Source: SABI01 sp963678555
Lineage (GTDB): Bacteria; Spirochaetota; Spirochaetia; Sphaerochaetales; Sphaerochaetaceae
Length of the DNA stretch: 64,000 nt
Direction: 5' to 3'
NCBI GenBank assembly: GCA_963678555.2
Contig: OY782871.2
Coordinates: forward strand, 62,001 to 126,000
A model generated the notes under the pieces. That model did no database searches and was not told the DNA's origin. It worked only from the letters and a program-made list of their open reading frames with translations. This document shows positions 26,987 to 35,749 of this stretch, one piece after another (position 1 is the stretch's first letter; every line of letters begins with the position of its first letter). Position numbers and translations under genes: made by a program.

Positions 26987-28072
26987 ATGATGAAACGTTT
27001 TACGCTTATTGCATTGTTCATCGCATGCACGATGTCCATGTTCGCAGCAGGAGCACAGGAGGTTGCGCCCTCTGCTGCAGACGCCGGTCACGGCGAAACG
27101 GAACTGGTCGTATACAGCACAATTTTTGCCGAATATGCCGAGGCAATGAAGGAAGGCTTCGAAGCCCTTCACCCCGGAGTGACAGTCAATGTCCTCAACC
27201 CGGGTGGAACCGAGGCGATGTTCAAGAAACTGGAGTCGGAAGCGGCAAATCCGCAGGCGGATGTCGTTCACGCAGGCTCGATGATCAACTATCAGCACGC
27301 TATCGAGATGGGTCTGCTTGAGCCGTACGCTCCACAGGCTCCCGGCTTCAAATCATCCATCGCCGTGGGTGACAGCAGGCTTGACCTGAGTCATCCTGAA
27401 GACTACTACCACGTCTGGTCACTGATGTTCACCGGAATCATGTATAACCAGCAGGTGCTTGACCGTTACAACCTTCCGGTACCCAGAACCTACAAGGACC
27501 TGGCCAACCCTGTCTACAAGGACCAGATCATCAGTGCGAACCCTCTGAAGTCTTCCACCGCAAGCTCTAATGTAGTTGCCATGCTGCAGATCTACGGAAA
27601 CGAGGCTCCCGCTATCTGGGAAGGGATCAACGAGAATCTTCCCTACTACTCCGGCTCAAGTTCAAGGATCTACACCCTGGTAAGCAAGGGAGAGTTCGCG
27701 CTGGCTATCGGCCTGTCACGACCCGCTCTCGTTGCCATGAACGAAGGCTATCCTGTCGGGTTCGTATTCCCCGCCGACGGATCCCAGGTGTACGACAACT
27801 CGATGGCACTGGTCAAGAATGCGAAGCATCCCAACCTGGCCAAAGAATTCATCGACTACATCCTCAGTGATGAGATGCAGCTCAAGGGTTCAGAGTACCT
27901 GTACATCCCGGTTAAACAGGGGGTGATGGATCCCTCACTGCCGGTCAGTCTCGAAAGCGTCACAGCCGACATGGGCACCATTTATGCTCCGGATCCGGCA
28001 CTTGCGGAAGCTAACAGAGACCTGATCCAGGATACCTTCGGTGAATACATCCGAACCAAGGGCACCAAATAG
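26987..28072 (+). CDS. AfuA/FbpA-like ABC importer, substrate-binding protein
   Basis: 361 residues from the ATG at 26987, with an ideal AGGAGG upstream. Signal segment MMKRFTLIALFIACTMSMFAAGAQE. The mature fold is that of the ferric-iron/AfuA group: LVVYSTIFAEYAEAMKEGFEALHPGVTVNVLNPGGTEAM spread over residues 35-75, then VVHAGSMINYQ, MFTGIMYNQQVL and the hinge region NPLKSSTASSNVVAML. Members bind Fe3+, phosphorylated sugars (AfuA, HptA) or phosphonates. The typical Tyr pair of iron binders cannot be assigned safely. The LytS-type kinase in the operon recalls the hexose-phosphate system HptRSA, which makes a sugar phosphate a fair guess. Confidence 0.82.
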   Translation: MMKRFTLIALFIACTMSMFAAGAQEVAPSAADAGHGETELVVYSTIFAEYAEAMKEGFEALHPGVTVNVLNPGGTEAMFKKLESEAANPQADVVHAGSMINYQHAIEMGLLEPYAPQAPGFKSSIAVGDSRLDLSHPEDYYHVWSLMFTGIMYNQQVLDRYNLPVPRTYKDLANPVYKDQIISANPLKSSTASSNVVAMLQIYGNEAPAIWEGINENLPYYSGSSSRIYTLVSKGEFALAIGLSRPALVAMNEGYPVGFVFPADGSQVYDNSMALVKNAKHPNLAKEFIDYILSDEMQLKGSEYLYIPVKQGVMDPSLPVSLESVTADMGTIYAPDPALAEANRDLIQDTFGEYIRTKGTK

Positions 28073-28083
28073 ACAGTCCGACT

Positions 28084-28116
28084 CAATCCAAACCGCTCGA
28101 AACGCGGTTTGGGTTG
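28084..28116 (+). promoter_or_regulatory. Strong hairpin between binding-protein and permease genes
   Basis: Thirteen pairs (arms 28084-28096 and 28104-28116, one G-U) close the seven-base loop TCGAAAC. It starts 11 bases after the binding-protein stop. No T-run follows. Such elements commonly block 3' decay of the upstream message and so raise binding protein over permease. Confidence 0.7.
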
Positions 28117-28137
28117 ATGAATGATTGGAGATTATTC

Positions 28138-29763
28138 ATGAAAAAAGTCTTTACCTTTTCGTGGTTCAACCTGGCATATGCGATTGCAACCCTCTTTCTG
28201 GTGGTGTTTCTCATTGTTCCGATCATCAGGTTGTTCACCGGTTCTTTCACCCTGGTCTTCGGGAGCAGCGAACCACTGCCGGCGGGATTTTTCTCGTATC
28301 TCCTGAGAGTAACCGGGAACACGCTTCAAATGGCTCTGATGACGACCGTTATTGCCGTACTGATAGCAGTTCCTCTGGGTTTTCTCATTGCCAAACTGCA
28401 GGTGCCCGGTGCCGCAGTATTTCTGGGTGCGCTGTCTGTCCCGTTGATCACTCCGGCTTTCATTTCCAGTTTCGCCACCATCATCCTTCTGGGCAACAGC
28501 GGCGTCATCACCATGTTTTTCGAACTGTTCGGCATACACCTGCCGTCCATCTACGGTTTGAGAGGTCTGGTGATCACGCAGGTGCTCCATGCCATGCCCT
28601 ATGCGCTACTGCTGGTCATTACCGGTCTCAAGACCGTGCCCCGACATCTGGAGGAGGCTTCCATCTCTCTTGGCAACAGTGCCCTGAAGACACAGTTCTC
28701 AATTGTTCTTCCCTATATTGCACCCCATATCCTGATGGCCGCGCTCATGGTCTTCCTCACTTCCATGGGAGATGTGGGTGGACCGCTGATCATCGGCGGA
28801 AGCTATCAGGTTATTTCCACAGAGATCTACAACAACTTCATCACCTACATGGGAGATGAGAGGATTCCCATCATCTTCGGTGCCTGGACCCTGATCCTCT
28901 CCTTCCTGATGCTCTTCATTGTCAGTCGCCTGATGAAACTGACTGACGTCAAACACCGTTTCCGAATCGGCCAGATGACCTATGACCGTCCCCGTTCACG
29001 CAGGCTCGCTCTGGTGACCCTCATAGTGGTATCATTCATCTTTCTTGCCCCGTACCTTGCGATAGTGATCCAATCCTTCGGAACGATATGGGCATATGAC
29101 TGGCTTCCGAAGGAATTCACCACGAATAATTACGTGAAAGCCCTCAGCGACATCCTGCCGATCCGTAACACGATCATCCTGTTGTTGACAGTCACGCCGA
29201 TCCTGATCATTCTCAGTGTGATCTTCGCCCATATGTTCAAGAACCGGAAGATGATGAGGTGGGTGAACTATTTCACCCTCATGCCGTTCACGATTCCCGG
29301 TGTCATCATCGCAGTCAGCCTTCTGGAAAGCTACGCCGGAGTCTCACTGGGCAAAAGAGACCTGATCGCCTCGATCTATATCCTGATCATTGCAATCAGC
29401 ATACGTCGCCTTCCGTTTGTCCTGAAGATCATCGAAGCCGGGTTCTCCAAGATCGATGACTCGCAGCAGGAGGCTGCATTCAGTCTCGGAGCGACTGAAG
29501 TGAAGGCGTTCTTCTCAGTGATCCTGCCCCAGCTGAAGCCCGCTATATCAATGGCCGTGATTATCGGTATGATAAAGGTCGTGACCGAACTCTCCAGCAG
29601 CCTGATGCTGAATCCTCCCGGGTGGAGAACCATGTCACTGTACATCGCCTACTTCGTTGAAGAGGGCTTCATATCACGCGCCGCGGCAATGGGTATCGTA
29701 CTTATCGTCATTGTGGGTATAGGAACCGCTATCAGTAACAATATGAAGGAAAGGAATCAGTAA
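28138..29763 (+). CDS. FbpB/AfuB-like ABC permease (two fused membrane halves)
   Basis: 541 residues from the ATG at 28138 (GGAG seven bases upstream). About twelve membrane helices in two repeats, as in FbpB. Each half has an EAA coupling loop: HLEEASISLGNSALKTQF near residue 175 and SQQEAAFSLGATEVKAFF near residue 445. Both Gly are present, so it can dock two copies of the ATPase that follows. It is the plain transport permease of the operon, in contrast to its larger paralogue at 30898. Confidence 0.88.
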   Translation: MKKVFTFSWFNLAYAIATLFLVVFLIVPIIRLFTGSFTLVFGSSEPLPAGFFSYLLRVTGNTLQMALMTTVIAVLIAVPLGFLIAKLQVPGAAVFLGALSVPLITPAFISSFATIILLGNSGVITMFFELFGIHLPSIYGLRGLVITQVLHAMPYALLLVITGLKTVPRHLEEASISLGNSALKTQFSIVLPYIAPHILMAALMVFLTSMGDVGGPLIIGGSYQVISTEIYNNFITYMGDERIPIIFGAWTLILSFLMLFIVSRLMKLTDVKHRFRIGQMTYDRPRSRRLALVTLIVVSFIFLAPYLAIVIQSFGTIWAYDWLPKEFTTNNYVKALSDILPIRNTIILLLTVTPILIILSVIFAHMFKNRKMMRWVNYFTLMPFTIPGVIIAVSLLESYAGVSLGKRDLIASIYILIIAISIRRLPFVLKIIEAGFSKIDDSQQEAAFSLGATEVKAFFSVILPQLKPAISMAVIIGMIKVVTELSSSLMLNPPGWRTMSLYIAYFVEEGFISRAAAMGIVLIVIVGIGTAISNNMKERNQ

Positions 29764-29766
29764 ACC

Positions 29767-30858
29767 ATGAGTGAAATACTAATCGAGCATTTACAGAAGA
29801 ACTTCGGTTCCACAGAGGCTGTCAGGGACCTGTCCCTTACTATCGAAAAGGGGGAGCTGGTCTCCCTTCTGGGACCTTCGGGGTGCGGGAAGACGACCCT
29901 CCTAAGAATGGTTGCGGGTTTCGAGACACCGACGAGTGGAAGGATCATGCTGCGAGACAGGAACCTTGTGGACATTCCTCCACAGAAGAGGAATATCGGG
30001 ATAGTGTTTCAGGATTATGCGATCTTTCCGACGATGAATGTGTTCAACAACGTAGCCTATGGTCTGAAGATCAAGAAGCTCGACAAGGAGCAGATCGCCT
30101 CTCTCGTGGCCGAGTACCTGGAGCTTGTAGGGCTGACAGGATACGAGAAGCGAATGCCTTCCCAGCTGTCAGGTGGTCAGCAGCAGCGTGTTGCCCTTGC
30201 CCGCGCTCTGGTGATCAAGCCCGATGTCCTGCTGCTGGACGAACCCCTTTCAAACCTTGATGCCGCACTCAGGCTGAACATCAGAAAGGAGATCCGGAAA
30301 ATCCAGCAGGCACTCGGCATCACCACGATTTTCGTGACCCATGACCAGGAGGAGGCTCTTTCCATCTCGGACAAGGTCTTCGTGATGCGTCAGGGAGAAC
30401 TGATGCAGGGAGGAACCCCTGAGGTTATCTACCGGAAACCGAACAACGATTTTGTTGCGGGCTTCATCGGGAAATCGAATATCCTCTACGGAAAGATTGC
30501 CGACCGCAATGACGATGTCGTGTCGATCCATGTCGATTCAGAGGTGTTCCATGTGAAAAGCGAGGAGGTCATCACCCGTGGAACCGATGTGTGGATGTCA
30601 CTGAGACCTCAGTATATCAGGTTGAACGAAGAGGGGACCGGTCAGTATGACAATGTCCTGGAAGGGACGATCAACTACATCGAATACCTTGGAGGTCTTG
30701 TAAAAGGTGAAGTATTGCTGTCTAATGATATAACCCTTGAATTCGAGCACCCCATACGTGGGAATTCGGCACCGGACCTGAAGAAGGGACAGACGGTGAG
30801 GGGAATGTTCTCCCCCGAGGACCTCGTGATCGGTCGAAACATCAGGAAGCTCAACTAG
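29767..30858 (+). CDS. FbpC/AfuC-like ABC importer, ATP-binding protein
   Basis: 363 residues. Walker A LLGPSGCGKTTLLRMVAG near residue 37, Q-loop VFQDYAIFPTMNV, signature LSGGQQQRVALARAL, Walker B VLLLDEPLSNLDAALR and H-loop VTHDQEEAL are intact. The C-terminal third is the TOBE-type regulatory region (TDVWMSLRPQYIRL near residue 280). It begins three bases after the permease stop. It should serve both the plain permease and, given intact EAA loops there, the permease-kinase fusion. Confidence 0.92.
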   Translation: MSEILIEHLQKNFGSTEAVRDLSLTIEKGELVSLLGPSGCGKTTLLRMVAGFETPTSGRIMLRDRNLVDIPPQKRNIGIVFQDYAIFPTMNVFNNVAYGLKIKKLDKEQIASLVAEYLELVGLTGYEKRMPSQLSGGQQQRVALARALVIKPDVLLLDEPLSNLDAALRLNIRKEIRKIQQALGITTIFVTHDQEEALSISDKVFVMRQGELMQGGTPEVIYRKPNNDFVAGFIGKSNILYGKIADRNDDVVSIHVDSEVFHVKSEEVITRGTDVWMSLRPQYIRLNEEGTGQYDNVLEGTINYIEYLGGLVKGEVLLSNDITLEFEHPIRGNSAPDLKKGQTVRGMFSPEDLVIGRNIRKLN

Positions 30859-30897
30859 GGACAGACAGTCAGTGCGGCACATGGAGGGATTCAATCA

Positions 30898-33576
30898 GTG
30901 AACCGGATATCGGAGAGGGTGCCATCGGCGTTATTGCTCGTTCCTCCTATCCTGCTGATAATCGGTTTTCTGCTGGTTCCTGTCATTCATCTGTTTACCA
31001 AAGGCCTCTCCAGTGCCCTTATGACCACTGAAGTCCTGCCCTCCTTTTTCTGGCCTCACCTGCTTCGTGTCACGAAGAACACTTTTACCCTCGGTATTCT
31101 TACTACGTTCATTTCCCTGCTGGCAGCTCTTCCTCTGGCCTTTGTCCTTGTCAGAACTGATATAGCGGGAAGCCGGGTGTGGCTCTCCCTCCTGACCATT
31201 CCGATGATCACTCCCCCCTTCATCATGGCCTTTGCGGTACTGTCGATCTATGGGAGGAGCGGTCTGATATCACTGCTCCTTCAGCGCCTCGGCATGTACC
31301 TGCCCCACATCTTCGGCCTGAGAGGGATGCTCATCAATCAGTTGATCGTGTCGATACCGTATGCAACCTTCATCATTGCTGCGGGTCTCCAGGGGGTCCC
31401 GCGTCATGTGGATGAGTCGGCGGTCTCCCTGGGCAGCAGTCATCTGCAGATTCTGCTGCGTGTCACCGTTCCCTGTATCGCCCCCCACATTATCATCAGT
31501 GGTCTGATGATCTTCCTGATGGCCATCGGCGATATAGGCGGACCTCTGGTCATCGGAGGGGGATATACCGTACTCTCCTATGAGATCTACACCAACTTCC
31601 TCTCGGTCCTGAATGACGAGAGGGTAGCTTTGATTTTCAGTCTGTGGGTGATCATTCTCTCACTTGTCCTTCTTACCCTCGTGAACCGCCTGCTGAGGGC
31701 AACGACGAGAGAATATCAGAGGGGAGTCGCTCCTGTCGTGTACCGCCTAGGGCGGTGGACCAGGGTCACGCAGGCCCTGGTCGCTCTGGTCTTCCTGTTC
31801 CTGCTGGCTCCTTTCTTTGTGACGGTCGTCCAGTCGTTCGTCACGATCTGGGGGTACAGGATCATCCCCTCGGGGTGGACGCTTGAACACTATGCACGGA
31901 TATTCACGTATCCGTCGATGCTGATGGACACGGCACGCCTATCCCTGACTGCTACCATCATCATCGTCGTGTTCGCCCTGATTCTCGGTGATCGTATCTA
32001 CTTCAAGAAACGGTTCCGGTTTCTCGATTATATCCTTATCATTCCCTTCATTCTTCCCGGTATCGTGCTCGCCGTAGGAGTCCTGAGCGCCTATGCGGGT
32101 ATCTTTCCTCAGAACCATCCCGTTCCCTTCTACCTGCTTCTGCTGTTCACTGTTGTAGCTCGTCGTCTTCCCTATAGTCTGAAGACGATGGAGGCAGGGT
32201 TCCTTGTCGCCGATAAGCGGCGTGAGGAGGTCTCACGGTCCCTGGGCGCAAGTCAGCTGAAATCCTTCTTTGTGATAACCCTTCCTCAGCTGAAGCCGTT
32301 CGTCTTTGCCGCATTCATCATCGGAATCGTGAAAACATCGACCGAGCTGTCGGCAAGTCTCATCCTCGCCCCCGCCGACTGGCAAAGTCTCTCTCTGGGA
32401 ATCGTGCACTACATCGATCAGGGGTCACTTCCTCTTGCCTCGGCGATGAGCGTGCTGCTTATCTTCATCATCGGTATCGGCACTTCGATAGTTGCCTTCT
32501 GGTCCCATGCCCCGATCCATGGTGACAGCGCAAGACAGTCGCAGGAGGCTCTGGAGAGACTCGTCCTCGGACGCACTCCCGCTCCATTCAACGGACCTAA
32601 GGGAATCATGAAGCGCAGGAACTCCGTCAATCTCTACAGAAAACCGCGAGAGCCATTTCTGGTCTGTGTTGATACGCTTGGAATCACCGAAGCGAATAGC
32701 GCGTTCCTGAAACTGGTGGGTGCCGATACGCTGGGGCAGCTGAAGGCGGAGAGTTCCTTCTCGATGGTGTTTTTCGGGGACAGGGAGGTCCTTGAAATCT
32801 TCTCCTCGATGGAGACCATCGAGAACCGTGCCACCTCGCTGATGACTCTGGAAGGCGGAAGAGTCCCCATCCTTCTCACTGCCTACATCGTACAGACAGC
32901 ACAAGGTCACAGGAAAGCTGTCTTCTACTGCAGGAAAGTCACCGGCCATTCGAGAAGGGTGCAGGAGTACAACAGACTGAAAGAGAGAATGACACTGGCA
33001 GAGCAGATGGCTCTGAAAGCCCAGATCACACCCCATTTCCTGTTCAATTCCCTCAATAGTGTGATGGATCTGATCGATACGAATCCATCGGAAGCCAACA
33101 GGACACTTCAGAGCCTGGCGGATCTGTACCGGTATATACTCTCCTCCACCAAAGTGGATTCTGTCCCTGTATTCCAGGAGATCGAGGCAGTCAGACATTA
33201 TCTGCAGGTGGAAACATCGCGTTTCGGTGATAAACTCACGTACACGATAGATGTCGACGAGGCTCTGGAACAGTATGAAATTCCACCGATGCTTCTTCAG
33301 CCTGTCGTTGAGAATGCCGTCACCCATGGAGCCAAAGAGACCGGAGAGATCGATATCTCCATCCGGCTGTATCGGGCCAAAGAGAACCTGATCATCAGTA
33401 TCGAGGACAATGGGGACTCCGTATTTGACCCGGTTCTTGTTGCCACTGGAAAGGGCACGGGATTAAAGAATGTTGAAGGACGGCTGTTTGCGATGTATCA
33501 TCGACGTATCGGCTTTGAAAACAAGAAGGGGGGCGGTCTGGTCGTGACGATGGCTGTACCGATTGATTCACTATGA
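30898..33576 (+). CDS. ABC permease fused to PAS and LytS-type histidine kinase
   Basis: 892 residues in one frame; GTG start with GGAGGG nine bases upstream. Residues 1-535 are a complete FbpB-like double permease with about twelve helices and both EAA loops (DESAVSLGSSHLQILL near 165, EEVSRSLGASQLKSFF near 443). A polar linker leads to a PAS-like domain at about 585-690 (FLVCVDTLGITEANSAFLKLVG). The kinase follows: AQITPHFLFNSLNSVMDLI with phospho-acceptor His713, N-box LLQPVVENAVTHG with Asn806, and G-box GKGTGLKNV at 852-860, the pattern of the LytS/YesM/YehU family. The gene overlaps the LytTR regulator by 4 bases. I read it as a transporter that signals, probably reporting substrate flux or loading to the response regulator. 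Confidence 0.9.
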   Translation: MNRISERVPSALLLVPPILLIIGFLLVPVIHLFTKGLSSALMTTEVLPSFFWPHLLRVTKNTFTLGILTTFISLLAALPLAFVLVRTDIAGSRVWLSLLTIPMITPPFIMAFAVLSIYGRSGLISLLLQRLGMYLPHIFGLRGMLINQLIVSIPYATFIIAAGLQGVPRHVDESAVSLGSSHLQILLRVTVPCIAPHIIISGLMIFLMAIGDIGGPLVIGGGYTVLSYEIYTNFLSVLNDERVALIFSLWVIILSLVLLTLVNRLLRATTREYQRGVAPVVYRLGRWTRVTQALVALVFLFLLAPFFVTVVQSFVTIWGYRIIPSGWTLEHYARIFTYPSMLMDTARLSLTATIIIVVFALILGDRIYFKKRFRFLDYILIIPFILPGIVLAVGVLSAYAGIFPQNHPVPFYLLLLFTVVARRLPYSLKTMEAGFLVADKRREEVSRSLGASQLKSFFVITLPQLKPFVFAAFIIGIVKTSTELSASLILAPADWQSLSLGIVHYIDQGSLPLASAMSVLLIFIIGIGTSIVAFWSHAPIHGDSARQSQEALERLVLGRTPAPFNGPKGIMKRRNSVNLYRKPREPFLVCVDTLGITEANSAFLKLVGADTLGQLKAESSFSMVFFGDREVLEIFSSMETIENRATSLMTLEGGRVPILLTAYIVQTAQGHRKAVFYCRKVTGHSRRVQEYNRLKERMTLAEQMALKAQITPHFLFNSLNSVMDLIDTNPSEANRTLQSLADLYRYILSSTKVDSVPVFQEIEAVRHYLQVETSRFGDKLTYTIDVDEALEQYEIPPMLLQPVVENAVTHGAKETGEIDISIRLYRAKENLIISIEDNGDSVFDPVLVATGKGTGLKNVEGRLFAMYHRRIGFENKKGGGLVVTMAVPIDSL

Positions 33577-34328
33577 GAAAGAGCATATGCATCATTGATG
33601 ATGAGATCAGATCACGCGAGAGAGTAAAGAGAATCCTGGACAGTCGGGATGATTTTCTGATTGTCGGAGAGGCGGACAACGGAAAGGCCGCTGTCAGTCT
33701 GATCGATGAGAAGCTGCCCGATATCGTTCTGCTTGATATCAAAATGCCGGGGCTGTCGGGATTTCAGGTGCTGCGTCAGGCACAGCATAAACCTGCTGTG
33801 ATCTTCATTACAGCGTACAATGAACATGCTGTTCAGGCCTTCGAGATCCATGCGGTGGATTATGTATTGAAACCCTTTCAGGATGACCGGCTGTTCGAAG
33901 CTCTGTCCAGAGTCCCCTCAAGGACGATCCCTGATGATCAGGTTCTTCAGCAGTTGAGTACCCTGGTGGAGGGTGGTTCTGCAGGCATCAGGAAATATCA
34001 GACACGATTCACTGTCAAGGACCGTTTCGAGCTGAAGGTCGTCGATGTCGACGATATCGACTTCTTTGCCACCGAGGACAGTCTGGTATGCCTCTATACA
34101 GACGGTATCCGCTACATCGTAGACCGGAGTCTCTCTCAGATTGAACAGAGTGTGAACCCCGAGCAGTTCTTCAGGGCACACAGGAAGTCTCTGGTGAATC
34201 TGAACCGCGTCGAGCGGATCCTTCCCTGGGGAAGAGGCCGGTATGTGCTGAAGTTCTCACATGACGAGAGAGTCCACGTCAGTAAGGACAAGACCCGAGA
34301 GTTCAAAACCCTGATCGGCCTGGTGTAG
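33573..34328 (+). CDS. LytTR-type response regulator
   Basis: 251 residues. Receiver domain: IIDDE at residues 7-11, phospho-acceptor Asp55 in LLDIKMPG, Thr in FITAYNEHAV and Lys in YVLKPFQ. LytTR DNA-binding domain from about 145: FTVKDRFELKVVDVDDIDFF, FFRAHRKSLVNLNRV and the ending KTREFKTLIGLV. LytTR proteins bind pairs of short direct repeats upstream of target genes and pair with LytS-type kinases, here the fused kinase encoded just before it. The likely target is the importer operon itself from 26987; no clear LytTR repeat pair was found upstream. Confidence 0.92.
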   Translation: MRKSICIIDDEIRSRERVKRILDSRDDFLIVGEADNGKAAVSLIDEKLPDIVLLDIKMPGLSGFQVLRQAQHKPAVIFITAYNEHAVQAFEIHAVDYVLKPFQDDRLFEALSRVPSRTIPDDQVLQQLSTLVEGGSAGIRKYQTRFTVKDRFELKVVDVDDIDFFATEDSLVCLYTDGIRYIVDRSLSQIEQSVNPEQFFRAHRKSLVNLNRVERILPWGRGRYVLKFSHDERVHVSKDKTREFKTLIGLV

Positions 34329-34360
34329 GACTCTGACAGCATAATCAGGTGTATGAGGTC

Positions 34361-34376
34361 TCCGGCACTGTCCGGA
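34361..34376. terminator. Small hairpin between convergent genes
   Basis: TCCGG and CCGGA flank a six-base loop, 32 bases past the LytTR stop and 11 before the end of the ATPase remnant. The short stem and missing T-run make this a weak candidate. Confidence 0.3.
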
Positions 34377-34386
34377 ACACCTCTGA

Positions 34387-35180
34387 TTACCCGGATGTCG
34401 GAGCCTTGTTCTGCCGGGACTCCTCCAGTACCTGTTTCATCAGGCGTCTGCTCTGACCGACGAGATAGAGTGGTAAGGTGACGAGTGTACAGGTGAAATA
34501 GGATCGGGGTAGAGAGGAGGCTTCTGTCTCGACAGCTGGTGTGTGTGTTGAAAACCGTAATGCCACGTGGAGCTGTTTGGATTCCATGTAGAGGTGCAAG
34601 GATTTCAACGTTCCGGTTTTTCCCGACTTGACTTCGATGGGGAGTATAGAGTTACCCATCTGAACAAGGGAATCAACTTCAGCATTGGATTGGGGTTTCT
34701 CCCTGGTCCAGTAGTACAGCTCAGGTGTCATATAGCTCGGCTGATCATATAACAGGTGCTGACCGATGAACTGCTCTGCCAATTCGCCTCGATGTGATAA
34801 CAGAAGGTTGCTGTCATGTGCAATATCTTTGATCGATAGACCGCTCATGGCGAGAAACACTCCGATGTCCACCAGAATCCCCTTGGAAATCTTTCTGCGT
34901 ATCTGTGCTTTGAGTGGGGGGTTAGTCTGCACTGGAATGGTATACCCTGTACAAAATTCTGGCATGTGTGAAGCATGTGAGGATTTTCTGGGTTACTGCG
35001 GTTCGTTCACCTTCTGACAGCTCAACATATCTGATTTTTTCCCCGACTGTGGAACCTAACCTGTCGAACACCTCCTGCATCCTACTCACATCCATTCTGC
35101 TTCCGTAGGAAGCAAAATCATCACGATGCGTATTCAGTATGGAAAAAATTTCAGACCCAAAAAATACGGGTAAAAATCAA
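34387..35180 (-). pseudogene. Broken AAA ATPase, DUF4143 C-terminal part
   Basis: Only the C-terminal part of a DUF4143-type ATPase remains, and it is frameshifted. Upstream frame (from about 35178): SILNTHRDDFASYGSRMD, then GEKIRYVELSEGERTAVTQK and ARILYRVYHSSAD followed by a stop near 34926. The family text then resumes in another frame as NPPLKAQIRRKISKGILVD, ending at 34387 with the nuclease-like pattern SNAEVDSLVQMGNSILPIEVKSGK. A run of six C lies at the shift. The P-loop half is absent; an in-frame stop precedes the fragment. Proteins of this family are common genome cargo of unclear role. Confidence 0.7.
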
Positions 35181-35237
35181 ATAAAAGTGATAAAACTACG
35201 GGTAATACAAGTATCCAGAGTGCTAAAAATACGGGTA
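35161..35237. repeat. Three 12-base direct repeats, about 32 bases apart
   Basis: AAAATACGGGTA (35161-35172), AAACTACGGGTA (35193-35204) and AAAATACGGGTA (35226-35237). Periods are 32 and 33 bases, about three helical turns, in an AT-rich stretch at the truncated end of the ATPase remnant. Could be protein-binding sites or a mobile-element end. Confidence 0.5.
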
Positions 35238-35749
35238 GTGTTATGAATGCACCGGCTGAAGTATGAAGAAGACCAATTCCTGACAGCCGCATAAAACGCC
35301 CTGCAGCTTACTTTTAGGTACCAGGTATGGAATCCACATTCCTGATCCTTTCGTATAGGTTGCTCTCTGTATGTGAAAATCCATAACACTGTACGTGGCT
35401 AAGAAGAAACACCCCCATCGCTTTCATCGACAGAGTGTGGTAGATTTCTCTTATAGAGCTCGTATTTCACCAACATACTGCAAGGATTCGATCATGAAGC
35501 ATGCAAAGAACAAGAAACAGCACATCCTGGCATATGATGAACACCATCATCAGAGAGAGCGGCATACCCCCAGGTTAGCACTGAAGATCATGACGAACAC
35601 CTGCTTTATTCGTACACTACCCATCCTGATTGATGATACAGATACCCTGCTTAGACAGCCACCACAAGAGCGTACACTTCACTCTCGTCGATGTGCCTGT
35701 TCTTTCCTCCAGATACACCATCATGGTTTCCAAGACAGGAGAGTAGCCT
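35238..35749. other. Non-coding or decayed stretch before nagA
   Basis: About 510 bases with no supported complete gene. An open frame at 35395-35763 is rich in His, Arg and Gln with no family resemblance and is rejected. Close to nagA, a short plus-strand frame ending at 35744 reads HKSVHFTLVDVPVLSSRYTI, which looks like the tail of a real protein whose body is missing; I cannot name it. A ribosome site AGGAGAG for nagA lies in this tail. Confidence 0.45.

Noticed and set aside
30898..33576. Splitting the permease-kinase into two genes
   Set aside because: The frame is open throughout, and no ribosome site plus start was seen at the 32600 junction that would make a separate kinase more likely.
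35161..35237. CRISPR array
   Set aside because: Repeats are only 12 bases, spacers about 20, three units, no cas gene.
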